Positions 16,947 to 24,068 of a stretch of 39,302 nucleotides of DNA are shown here, one piece after another; position 1 is the first letter of the stretch, and each line of letters starts with the position of its first letter. A model generated the notes under the pieces. It saw only the letters and a list, made by a program, of their open reading frames with translations. It was not told where the DNA came from and did no database searches. The translations under genes were made by a program, and so were the position numbers. This DNA comes from a virus, in IMG/VR virus record IMGVR_UViG_3300038701_002551, positions 1 through 39,302 of that record, one strand, 5' to 3'.

Positions 16947-18565
16947 TGAGAAAAAATAACACATCTAGAATGATATTAATGGATGCGGCTAATAAAATAC
17001 CGTTTCCAAGTGATATAATACCAATGAATAAAATGGTATCAGATCAAAGTTCTGATGGTCCAGAAGCAAGGGCAAATTCAGTTTCTTATGGCCAAGCGTA
17101 TGTTCTTGGTTATGACGGTGAAAAGGACCGGGGCACAATGGGCACACCAATTGAATATATACCTGAATTTGAACGTTTATCAATTCGTTCTTGGCAGTCG
17201 TATTTAGAAAGTGATGTTTCACAAACAATAATAAAAAGATATGTACTTTGGGTTGTTGGTAAGGGTTTAAAATTCCAATACAACCCAATAAAACCATTAA
17301 CAGAATTTAATGAATCATTTGAAAAATCAACACGTAAAGTTGAATATATGTTTGAACTTTGGGCTGGTTCTAAAAATTCAAGCCATAATAAAGAAACTTC
17401 ATTAAATTGGCTTGGAAATGAAGCATATAAATCTGGTAAAATTGGCGGTGATGTTCTTGTTATTTTAAGATGGAAAAATAATAATCTTTCAGTTCAAAAT
17501 ATTGATGGTTCAAATGTTGGTAATCCAATGATAAAACCAACAATTACAAATGGCCATATATTAGAAAATGGTATTGAAACAAATAAAAGCGGTGAAGTTG
17601 TTGCATATTATGTAAGAACTGAACAATTAAAATATAAAAGAATTAAGGCCGTTGATCCAACAACTGGTTTGAGGGTTGCATTTATGTATTATGGTTCAAA
17701 ATTCAGAATTGATTCTGATAGGGGTTTACCAGTAATTGCAACAACATTACAATCATTAAAACAACTTGACAGGTACAAAGAAGCAACAGTTGGATCAGCT
17801 GAAGAACGGCAAAAAATCGCCTATTTCATTGAACACCATCTTGATGGTGATGGTACAAGCCCGCATGCACAAGCATTACTTGCATCATTTAATGTTGGTG
17901 CGGATTCAACAGCGCAAAATGCAACAACCCAAAACGGGGTTGAAATTGATCAAGTTGTTACAGCATCAACACAAAAACAAACTTTTAATTTATCACCCGG
18001 TTCAAAAATGAGCCAATTAGATTCAAAAAATGAAATTCATTTTTCAGAGTTTCACGGATCAGTGGCAAATATTATTTGTGCATGTGTTGGAATTCCACCG
18101 AATGTTGCATTTAGTTTATATACAGATTCTTTTTCAGCTTCAAGGGCTGCAACAAAAGATTGGGAACATACATTAAATGTTGAACGTGATGATTTTTCAT
18201 TTCAATATTATAAGCCAATTTTTGAATTTTGGCTGCACATGAATGTATTAACAAATCAATTATCATTACCGGGGTATATTGATGCGTATTTAACGCAAAA
18301 TTTATATAAACTTTCAGCGTTTAGAAATTGCCGTTTCATGGGGGCACAATTCCCGCACATAGACCCATTGAAAGAAGTTAAAGCAGAGCGCGCGAAGCTT
18401 GGACCGAAAGCAAATGATATACCACTTACAACGGTTGAAAGATCAACTGAAGCATTAAACAGTGGTGATGCGTTACAAAATATTGAAAAATTCGCTGATG
18501 AATTAGAGATTGCAGAAAAAGCCGGTATAATAACCCCGGAACCAGAACCGGGTGATGGTGAATAA
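16946..18565 (+). CDS. portal protein (lambda gpB family)
   Basis: 539 residues, usual for lambda-type portals. The sequence includes NIICACVGIPPNVAFSLYTD, FSASRAATKDWEHTLNVERDDFSFQYYKPIFEFWL and QFPHIDPLKEVKAERAKLG. These match conserved portal_2 segments: the polymerase-like 'SxxxSRA' helix, the FxxxYxPIxxxWL helix and the iDPxKExxA end. The dodecamer forms the DNA entry vertex. It is followed immediately by the antisense RHH gene, which ends two bases after the portal stop. Confidence 0.92.
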   Translation: MRKNNTSRMILMDAANKIPFPSDIIPMNKMVSDQSSDGPEARANSVSYGQAYVLGYDGEKDRGTMGTPIEYIPEFERLSIRSWQSYLESDVSQTIIKRYVLWVVGKGLKFQYNPIKPLTEFNESFEKSTRKVEYMFELWAGSKNSSHNKETSLNWLGNEAYKSGKIGGDVLVILRWKNNNLSVQNIDGSNVGNPMIKPTITNGHILENGIETNKSGEVVAYYVRTEQLKYKRIKAVDPTTGLRVAFMYYGSKFRIDSDRGLPVIATTLQSLKQLDRYKEATVGSAEERQKIAYFIEHHLDGDGTSPHAQALLASFNVGADSTAQNATTQNGVEIDQVVTASTQKQTFNLSPGSKMSQLDSKNEIHFSEFHGSVANIICACVGIPPNVAFSLYTDSFSASRAATKDWEHTLNVERDDFSFQYYKPIFEFWLHMNVLTNQLSLPGYIDAYLTQNLYKLSAFRNCRFMGAQFPHIDPLKEVKAERAKLGPKANDIPLTTVERSTEALNSGDALQNIEKFADELEIAEKAGIITPEPEPGDGE

Positions 18566-18566
18566 A

Positions 18567-18761
18567 TTACAATTCATCATCATCTGGAAAATTCGTCATA
18601 CGCATTTCAGGCGGTAATTCTGCAATATATGTGCGCAATACTGGTTTTAATAGTTGTGAAACGGTAATATCAGATTTTTTTGCAACAAATTTTATTTCAT
18701 TTTTTAAATCATCTGGTACGTGTTGAATTCTGATTTCATTGGTATAATTTGTTTTGCTCAT
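18567..18761 (-). CDS. ribbon-helix-helix regulator, antisense inside the head operon
   Basis: 64 residues. The first strand NEIRIQHVP, helix DDLKNEIKFVAKKSDIT and helix VSQLLKPVLRTYIAELP make an Arc/MetJ-type RHH DNA-binding domain, with an acidic tail (FPDDDEL). It is the only minus-strand gene in the first 26 kb, placed tail-to-tail with the portal. Its own promoter region holds two palindromes, TATTTGTACAAATA at 18775-18788 and the shared 20-bp element at 18797-18816, so autoregulation is likely. No toxin partner is adjacent, so a phage regulator is more likely than an antitoxin. Its first 16 bases are identical to those of the HTH regulator ending at 27221. Confidence 0.75.
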   Translation of the reverse strand: MSKTNYTNEIRIQHVPDDLKNEIKFVAKKSDITVSQLLKPVLRTYIAELPPEMRMTNFPDDDEL

Positions 18762-18774
18762 TTCAAAAAGTTTT

Positions 18775-18788
18775 TATTTGTACAAATA
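18775..18788. promoter_or_regulatory. perfect 14-bp palindrome over the RHH gene promoter
   Basis: TATTTGTACAAATA is its own reverse complement. It overlaps the minus-strand -7 box TATATTTG (18783-18790, read on the minus strand), so a dimeric repressor bound here would block transcription of the RHH gene. The site is 14 bases upstream of that gene's start codon. Confidence 0.5.
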
Positions 18789-18790
18789 TA
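18783..18790 (-). promoter_or_regulatory. promoter -7 box of the RHH gene
   Basis: On the minus strand this reads TATATTTG, an exact fit to TAnnTTTG. Twenty bases upstream on that strand is TTTC (18811-18814), a near match to the -33 TTTG. The shared 20-bp element lies between and over these boxes, which is a typical repressor arrangement. Confidence 0.55.
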
Positions 18791-18796
18791 AAAAAT

Positions 18797-18816
18797 TTCC
18801 TAAATATTAGGAAAAG
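18797..18816. promoter_or_regulatory. 20-bp element TTCCTAAATATTAGGAAAAG, copy 2
   Basis: It matches the element upstream of the sheath gene in 19 of 20 bases. With one base added on the left, it contains the perfect inverted repeat TTTCCTAA-ATA-TTAGGAAA (18796-18814). On the plus strand a -7-like box, TTGTTTTG, begins at 18842, again 45 bases from the element start. It lies between the divergent RHH and protease genes. Confidence 0.62.
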
Positions 18817-18853
18817 CTTTTATTAAGTTTATTAAATTTAATTGTTTTGTATA

Positions 18854-19897
18854 ATGGAAAATGAAATTTCTTTATATGGTTCAATAGAAACTTATTCATC
18901 TGAATATATTATAAATCAGATGAACAGGGTAAAAGGCAGTGATATTTCATTACGTATCAATTCAGTTGGTGGTAATGTTTTTGCCTGTTATGGGATCATA
19001 GCAAAATTTAAAGAATTCACAGGGAATAAAGAAATCAAAATTGATGGTACAGCTTATTCAATGGCCGCATTTTTTTGTGCGTATTCAAACAGCGTACAAG
19101 CACTTGATGTAAGTGAATTTATGATTCACCGCGCGGCATATCCTTCATATATTGAAAGTAACCCTGAACTTTTTACAGCAGAGAAAAAAGAACGTTTAAA
19201 TAAAGTAAATCAAGATTTACGCGCAGCATTAGAATCAAAAATTGATGTTGAAAAATTTGAAAAATTAAAAGGTGTATCAATTGATGATCTTTTTTCAATT
19301 GAAGCGGTAAAAAAAGATGTTTATTTAACAGCATCTGAAGCACTTGAAATTGGTTTAATTGATTCTATTAATGAAATCACACCAGAACAAGCAGCAGCAA
19401 TTTCAGAAAATTATGATATTGCCGCAAAGTATAATTCAGAAGCAGATTTAAAAAGTATTTACAGGCCGGAAACAGTAACCGGGAAAATTAATAATTCAAA
19501 AACTAAAAACCCTAAAAAAATGGATTTAGAAACATTGAAAAAAGATCACCCGGAAGTTCACGCACAAGCGGCAAAAGAGGGTACGAAAGAAGCAAAAGAA
19601 TCTGCAATTAAAGCTGAAAAAGAAAGAATTCAAGCATTACTTGAATTGAGAGAAGCAGACCCAGAATTAATTGATGCAAAAATTGCAGATGGTTCAAATT
19701 TAACGCAAGCTGAAGTTATTAAATTAACAAAAGCAATTTATGCAAAAGATGCAGCAAAAGATGTTGAAAAAAATGCAGCTGATGATTTGAAAACAAAATC
19801 ACCAGAATCAAAAATATCTGATGATCAACCAACAGCAGAAGAACAAGAGTATGCAGATTATGAAGCAAAAATTGATGCTGCTTTAGATATTAAATAA
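18854..19897 (+). CDS. prohead protease (ClpP-type) fused to scaffold
   Basis: 347 residues from the ATG at 18854; an in-frame TTG at 18842 is less likely because it coincides with the -7-like box. Residues 1-170 form a ClpP/S14-type protease. LRINSVGGNVF (33-43) is the oxyanion region, Ser69 in GTAYSMAA is the nucleophile and His92 in FMIHRA the general base. The C-terminal part (about 215-347) is charged and helical (EKERIQALLELREADPELIDAKIADG), like phage scaffolds. The enzyme would mature the prohead and destroy the scaffold. It is followed by decoration and capsid genes, as in lambda (C-Nu3-D-E). Confidence 0.9.
   Translation: MENEISLYGSIETYSSEYIINQMNRVKGSDISLRINSVGGNVFACYGIIAKFKEFTGNKEIKIDGTAYSMAAFFCAYSNSVQALDVSEFMIHRAAYPSYIESNPELFTAEKKERLNKVNQDLRAALESKIDVEKFEKLKGVSIDDLFSIEAVKKDVYLTASEALEIGLIDSINEITPEQAAAISENYDIAAKYNSEADLKSIYRPETVTGKINNSKTKNPKKMDLETLKKDHPEVHAQAAKEGTKEAKESAIKAEKERIQALLELREADPELIDAKIADGSNLTQAEVIKLTKAIYAKDAAKDVEKNAADDLKTKSPESKISDDQPTAEEQEYADYEAKIDAALDIK
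19520..19897 (+). CDS. possible internal-start scaffold protein (Nu3-like)
   Basis: An in-frame ATG at 19520 (MDLETLKKDHPEVHAQAAKEG) after an A-rich tract would yield a 125-residue helical scaffold alone, as lambda Nu3 is made from within gene C. The break between the protease domain and the charged coil lies just before this ATG (NNSKTKNPKK linker). Internal initiation is an inference by analogy. Confidence 0.45.
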   Translation: MDLETLKKDHPEVHAQAAKEGTKEAKESAIKAEKERIQALLELREADPELIDAKIADGSNLTQAEVIKLTKAIYAKDAAKDVEKNAADDLKTKSPESKISDDQPTAEEQEYADYEAKIDAALDIK

Positions 19898-19951
19898 TCT
19901 AAAGAAAAAAAAAGCTTAGTAAATAAATAAAAAAAATTAAAAAAACAAATC

Positions 19952-20404
19952 ATGAGTAATACAGAAAATGTAAGAAATGATAGTAATTTATCAAAACAAA
20001 ATTATAACACTGCAAAGTTGTTTTTGTTTAATAACGATTTCAGAAGAAATGAAAGCGTTTCAAATGCTGGAGGTTCTGAAATAGTTTATAAAAAAGGCAC
20101 AATTATGGGCCGTGTTGAATCAACTTTAAAAATTATTCCATTAGAATCAGATGCAACAGATGGTTCAAATGTTCCAGTTGGCGTTTTGGCAACTGATTAT
20201 ACAATTCCAGCTGCAACTTTAGGTATGCCAGTAACAATTTGTATTGGTGGTGAAGTTGAAGGTGATTTACTAATTTTCGCGAAAGCTGGTGATACATTAG
20301 ATACAGTTATTGATGGTAGAACTTTAAGAGATCGTTTAAACGGTGATACTTTAGGCATCAAAGTAATTGAATCTGTTGAAACTTCAGATTATGACAATGC
20401 ATAA
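19952..20404 (+). CDS. head decoration protein (gpD-like)
   Basis: 150 residues. A short polar N-terminal arm is followed by a beta-rich domain (VYKKGTIMGRVESTLKIIPLESDATDGSNVPVGVLATDYTI, then CIGGEVEGDLLIFAKAGD). This is the pattern of trimeric lambda gpD-type decoration proteins, which stabilise the expanded capsid. It lies between protease-scaffold and major capsid, exactly the D position. A 54-base A-rich gap precedes it; no promoter box was seen there. Confidence 0.82.
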   Translation: MSNTENVRNDSNLSKQNYNTAKLFLFNNDFRRNESVSNAGGSEIVYKKGTIMGRVESTLKIIPLESDATDGSNVPVGVLATDYTIPAATLGMPVTICIGGEVEGDLLIFAKAGDTLDTVIDGRTLRDRLNGDTLGIKVIESVETSDYDNA

Positions 20405-20464
20405 TTTTTAATGCATTATTAAAAAGAAAAAAAAACAAAATAAAAAATTAAAAAAATAGAAAGA

Positions 20465-21622
20465 ATGAAAAATTTATTGAATTTCGTGTTATTAAGTTGC
20501 ATTGCAATGCTTGGTGTATTTGCATGCATTGACCCATCAACAATTTCAGGTGGTGCCGGTGATGGTGTAATTACCGCAATGGCAATACCTTTTGTGCAAC
20601 ATAGGGGGTTATTTACAAAAAAGATTGTTGCAGTTGTTGATCAAGTAGTTGAACCAATGGCATTTTTAAGGTCGTTTTTCACTGAAGATTTGAGCCTTAC
20701 AAAAGAAGTATCAATTGAAGTAAGAAGAGGGAAAAGAAAAGTTGCTGTTGATGTTCTTAGGGGTGCAGATGGTGTCCATACAACAAGAACAAAAAGCACT
20801 GAAACAATTATTTTACCGCCTTATTATTATTTAACAACAACATTAAATGATACTGATCTTTATGAAGCAGCAATGGGATCACAAAACCCGGCTTTAATGT
20901 CAAGATTGATAAAACAAAAAGCAAATGATGTACGTGAATTGATCGCACAAGTTGAAACAGCAGAGGAATTGCAATGTGCCCAAGTTTTACAAACTGGCCA
21001 AATTCAATTAAATGAAGGTGTTGATATAAATTATGGAAGAAAAGCAGCTTCAATTGTTGATGGTGGTGCATCTACATACTGGACTGATCCAACTGTAAAC
21101 CCGCGTGATGCATTTAAAGCTGGTGCAAATTTCCTTAAAACAGAAGGGAAACTTGCTGGCGGTGGTGCATTAACAGCAATACTTGGTGAAGATGCGTATG
21201 AAGCTTTAATTGGCAACCCAAAATTTCAAGCTGCAAGTGATATAAAAGATTATGAACTTGCATTAATGAGAGAGCCACAAAGAGAATCAACAGGGGGTGT
21301 TTTACAGGGTAGGTTATCAGCTGGATCATATAAATTTAATATCTGGACTTATCCAGAAGTTTATGATACTGAATCTGCATCAAATGTACCTTACATTGCA
21401 CCGCATAACTTGGTTATTATTCCATCAAACCCAAAGTTTTTAATGACTTATGGCGCGGTTCCTCAAATCATGGAAGATGATAATTCAATGCCGCAAAAAG
21501 GTAAATACTTGATTCAAGATTTCAAAGACAAAAGAAAAGGTAATCATGAAATTGCTGTTAAATCTGCACCTGTTGCAGTTCCAGTAATGGTTGATCACAT
21601 ATATACACAAAAAGTTGCCTAA
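20465..21622 (+). CDS. major capsid protein (lambda gpE family) with signal-like N-terminus
   Basis: 385 residues. From residue 40 onward it reads as a lambda gpE-type capsid: FTKKIVAVVDQVVEPMAFLRSFF, KSTETIILPPYYYLTTTLNDTDLYE, GQIQLNEGVDINYGRK, WTDPTVNPRDAFKAGANFL, AILGEDAYEALIGNPKF and YIAPHNLVIIPSNPKFLMTYGAVPQ. Oddly, the first 21 residues (MKNLLNFVLLSCIAMLGVFAC) look like a lipoprotein signal peptide with Cys21 in a lipobox-like context. An alternative start at Met39 exists. The leader may be removed by the prohead protease or may be a delta-type assembly peptide. A strong terminator follows. Confidence 0.9.
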   Translation: MKNLLNFVLLSCIAMLGVFACIDPSTISGGAGDGVITAMAIPFVQHRGLFTKKIVAVVDQVVEPMAFLRSFFTEDLSLTKEVSIEVRRGKRKVAVDVLRGADGVHTTRTKSTETIILPPYYYLTTTLNDTDLYEAAMGSQNPALMSRLIKQKANDVRELIAQVETAEELQCAQVLQTGQIQLNEGVDINYGRKAASIVDGGASTYWTDPTVNPRDAFKAGANFLKTEGKLAGGGALTAILGEDAYEALIGNPKFQAASDIKDYELALMREPQRESTGGVLQGRLSAGSYKFNIWTYPEVYDTESASNVPYIAPHNLVIIPSNPKFLMTYGAVPQIMEDDNSMPQKGKYLIQDFKDKRKGNHEIAVKSAPVAVPVMVDHIYTQKVA

Positions 21623-21648
21623 TACAAAAAATTAGGATGGTATAAAAT

Positions 21649-21684
21649 AAAAGCCGAATGATTTAATTATTCGGCTTTTTTTTT
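21649..21684 (+). terminator. Rho-independent terminator after the capsid gene
   Basis: A perfect 11-bp stem (AAAAGCCGAAT at 21649-21659 with ATTCGGCTTTT at 21669-21679) encloses a 9-base loop and is followed by T to 21684. It would end or reduce head-operon transcription before the completion genes. Confidence 0.88.
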
Positions 21685-21710
21685 CACGTAAACAATTAAA
21701 ATTATATAAA

Positions 21711-22073
21711 ATGAGCAAAGCAAAAACGTTTAAAATCCTTACACATTGGATTACTGGAAAAGGTGGTAAAATTCTAAGTGAAGGTAAAGTTTACCCAGCA
21801 TCAGCATTTGTTGGTGATGCAGCAAAAGAATTTCTGGCAAAAGGGTATATTGAAGAAGTTAAAGAAAAATCATCAAAACCAGACCCAAAGCCAGCAGATG
21901 ATGCAGCAGATGATGCAGCAGAAAAACAGCCTGTTTTTGTAACAGCTGAAGGAAAAGAAGTATTTTATGAATCTGATTGTAAAAAAACAGATATAATTGC
22001 AGAACTTGAAAAAAGAGGGGTTGAATTTGATTCTTCAGATAAAAAAGAGGTTTTGTTTCATAAGTTGCAATAA
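21711..22073 (+). CDS. small protein with HeH/LEM-like C-terminal domain
   Basis: 120 residues. The N-terminal 45 residues (FKILTHWITGKGGKILSEGKVYPASAF) look like a small beta domain. An acidic, alanine-rich linker with DDAADDAAE repeats spans about 55-70. The last 30 residues (CKKTDIIAELEKRGVEFDSSDKKEVLFHKLQ) resemble the helix-extension-helix fold often found in phage head-completion clusters. It sits alone between two terminators, which suggests expression separate from the capsid gene. A packaging or head-maturation role is inferred from position. Confidence 0.6.
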   Translation: MSKAKTFKILTHWITGKGGKILSEGKVYPASAFVGDAAKEFLAKGYIEEVKEKSSKPDPKPADDAADDAAEKQPVFVTAEGKEVFYESDCKKTDIIAELEKRGVEFDSSDKKEVLFHKLQ

Positions 22074-22095
22074 TAATTTGTAATCGTGAAAACCG

Positions 22096-22127
22096 AAACC
22101 CGAATAATGATTTATTCGGGTTTTTTT
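22096..22127 (+). terminator. Rho-independent terminator
   Basis: A perfect 12-bp stem, AAACCCGAATAA (22096-22107) with TTATTCGGGTTT (22112-22123), has a 4-base loop and a T-tract to 22127. It lies between the HeH-like gene and the neck genes, so those may depend on read-through or anti-termination. Confidence 0.86.
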
Positions 22128-22141
22128 ATTAATTTTATAAT

Positions 22142-22525
22142 ATGGGTTTAATGGACACCGCGCGAAATGATTTAAATCATTTTTTAAATAATTCTGATGA
22201 TTTCGCACAGGATATAATTTTAATTGATACAGGGGGTACAGAATACCCCGTGAAAGGCTATCATACAGATCATACAAATCAATATGATGAATATGGTGTT
22301 AGATTGAACACGAAATTAATTTCAATTGCAATACCTGAACTTACATTAATTGAAATTAATTATCCATACAAAACCCCAGCACCAAAAAGTGAAGTTGATT
22401 TTAAAAAGCATAAAGCAAAAATTACTGATGCAGCTGGTGATGAAAAAGAATATATGGTTGCCCAATGGTACCCAGATCGTGAACTTGGTATTATAGTTGT
22501 TCAACTTCAATATTACACATCTTAA
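22142..22525 (+). CDS. putative head completion / neck protein
   Basis: 127 residues. The acidic N-terminal helix MDTARNDLNHFLNNSDDFAQDIILIDTGGTEYPVKGYHTDH leads into a beta-barrel-like domain (ISIAIPELTLIEINYPYKTP, YMVAQWYPDRELGIIVVQLQYY). This is the size and layout of head-tail stopper proteins such as lambda gpFII. It lies between capsid-linked genes and the tail terminator-like gene, the usual neck position. The assignment is tentative. Confidence 0.5.
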   Translation: MGLMDTARNDLNHFLNNSDDFAQDIILIDTGGTEYPVKGYHTDHTNQYDEYGVRLNTKLISIAIPELTLIEINYPYKTPAPKSEVDFKKHKAKITDAAGDEKEYMVAQWYPDRELGIIVVQLQYYTS

Positions 22526-22527
22526 TT

Positions 22528-23757
22528 ATGGCATTAATAAATGAAACAATTGCACAAGCAAATTATGAATTAGTACGTAATCGAATTGGTGAAATTTTGG
22601 CAATGGAAATGCCATCACAAGCATTAAAAAATGGCCTTGATTATTTAAATTGTACAGTTGGTATTGAACGTTTAATTCCCATTGATAAAACTGAAGGACC
22701 TTTTATAAATGTTCAAATTGAAAAAGGTGAATATGATTATTATACTGAAATTCGGCGAGCTGGTACTTATACATTTTGGGTTGATTGCTACCAGCGAGCA
22801 GAAGCAACAGATGATGATGAATCTGATAAAATCGCACAATATAAATTACAACGTACATTAGGGGTTGTTGAACATGTTTTAAATCATTGGCATTACAGAA
22901 CTTTAGGTTTTCCGGCCCCATCTTTGAGCCGCGTTGAAGTTACTGAATTATTAATGCCAGATTCAAGGCAATTTGAAAATGCCCCAGCTGCAATAATGGG
23001 CCGGGCTGTTGTTCGTGTTGTCGTTGAAGAAACAAGTGATTCATATACACCTTTACCATTAACAGATTTTCAAACACAAGTAAAACTTGGTTTGGGTGAT
23101 AATGGATATATTTTTTCTGGTCCAAATATACCAGTTATACCACCGCCGCAAAACGGTTTGATTTATCAGCGCCCATTTTGGGGTGGCCAAACAATACAAT
23201 ATTCATTGTATGATGCGGGGTATCATTATCAAAATGGAACGTATGATTACGCCCCAGCCGGTAATTTATTACAGCAACTTGATTTATCATCTGGTTTTAC
23301 AATATTAAAACATGAAAATATTTTCAATAATTTCAACAGATTTACAGATGAAACAGGGGCACAAGATTATACAAATGAACTTGTAATTGATCATTTAACC
23401 GGTTTAATGTGGAAAAGAACGAGGAGTTTAACAACGTATAGTTTTTCTCAATCACTTGATGATGTGCATAATTCAACATTTGGCGGTTTTAATGATTGGC
23501 GTATTCCAACTAATAATGAATATTTATCAATTGCTGATTATTCAAATCAAAATTCAGGTATTGATTACCCACCGTTTTCAGATTCTGTTTTTATAGAACA
23601 ATGGAGTGCCGAAACAAGCCCATCTGAAACAACTGAAGGTTTAACAGTTTGGTATAATATAAAATCATTTACAGCAAATGAATTAGTTGTGAACACAAAT
23701 AGACACCCAAAAAACCAAGTTTTAAAATATTGGCAAATTAGAAATCATTTATATTAA
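22528..23757 (+). CDS. tail terminator-like protein fused to a DUF1566 (C-type lectin-like) domain
   Basis: 409 residues, two modules. Residues 1-175 (GEILAMEMPSQALKNGL, INVQIEKGEYDYYTEIRRAGTY, RVVVEETSDSY) look like a tail terminator/neck protein. A proline-rich linker lies at about 198-215. Residues about 235-405 carry the DUF1566 signature: RFTDETGAQDY, DHLTGLMWKR (288-297), GGFNDWRIPTNNEYLSIADY (319-338) and a late W-x-I-R. DUF1566 adopts a lectin-like fold used for surface binding and is found on phage receptor-binding proteins. The fusion would place such a domain at the neck, possibly as a whisker or collar appendage. No reverse transcriptase for diversification is present. Confidence 0.72.
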   Translation: MALINETIAQANYELVRNRIGEILAMEMPSQALKNGLDYLNCTVGIERLIPIDKTEGPFINVQIEKGEYDYYTEIRRAGTYTFWVDCYQRAEATDDDESDKIAQYKLQRTLGVVEHVLNHWHYRTLGFPAPSLSRVEVTELLMPDSRQFENAPAAIMGRAVVRVVVEETSDSYTPLPLTDFQTQVKLGLGDNGYIFSGPNIPVIPPPQNGLIYQRPFWGGQTIQYSLYDAGYHYQNGTYDYAPAGNLLQQLDLSSGFTILKHENIFNNFNRFTDETGAQDYTNELVIDHLTGLMWKRTRSLTTYSFSQSLDDVHNSTFGGFNDWRIPTNNEYLSIADYSNQNSGIDYPPFSDSVFIEQWSAETSPSETTEGLTVWYNIKSFTANELVVNTNRHPKNQVLKYWQIRNHLY

Positions 23758-23759
23758 TC

Positions 23760-24065
23760 ATGGATATATATTTAAAAGAAAATACCGGAATAAAAACACC
23801 ACAGGGTGAAAATTGTGATGTATTTTCAATAAAAACTGTTGGTGCAAATTTATTTGCAAATAATGGTTTTTCACAAATTTTATTTTTTGAAAAAAGAATA
23901 CATGCAGAAGAATCAAAGCCAGCAAATGCAATAAGAATTTGTGAATGGGCAATTGAAAATGAAGCAACAATTGAAGCTGGCATTGAACGGGTTTTGAATT
24001 TCGAGAATAAAGAAACAACGGCTGGTGATGAAATAACATTAAAAGGTGCAATTAAATTACAATAA
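23760..24065 (+). CDS. hypothetical protein after the neck genes
   Basis: 101 residues, not recognised. An alpha/beta protein of a single domain (GENCDVFSIKTVGANLFANNGF, HAEESKPANAIRICEWAIENEATIEAGIERVLNFENK). It lies 2 bases after the tail terminator-like stop and 3 bases before the membrane protein, so it belongs to the same transcription unit. A structural or lysis-related role is equally possible. Confidence 0.6.
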   Translation: MDIYLKENTGIKTPQGENCDVFSIKTVGANLFANNGFSQILFFEKRIHAEESKPANAIRICEWAIENEATIEAGIERVLNFENKETTAGDEITLKGAIKLQ

Positions 24066-24068
24066 ATT

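Noticed and set aside
18567-18761. RHH gene as the antitoxin of a toxin-antitoxin pair
   Set aside because: No adjacent toxin-like gene exists on either strand; the neighbours are portal and protease genes.
23320-23740. DUF1566 domain as the variable protein of a diversity-generating retroelement
   Set aside because: No reverse transcriptase gene, template repeat or adenine-biased variable/template pair was seen in the window.
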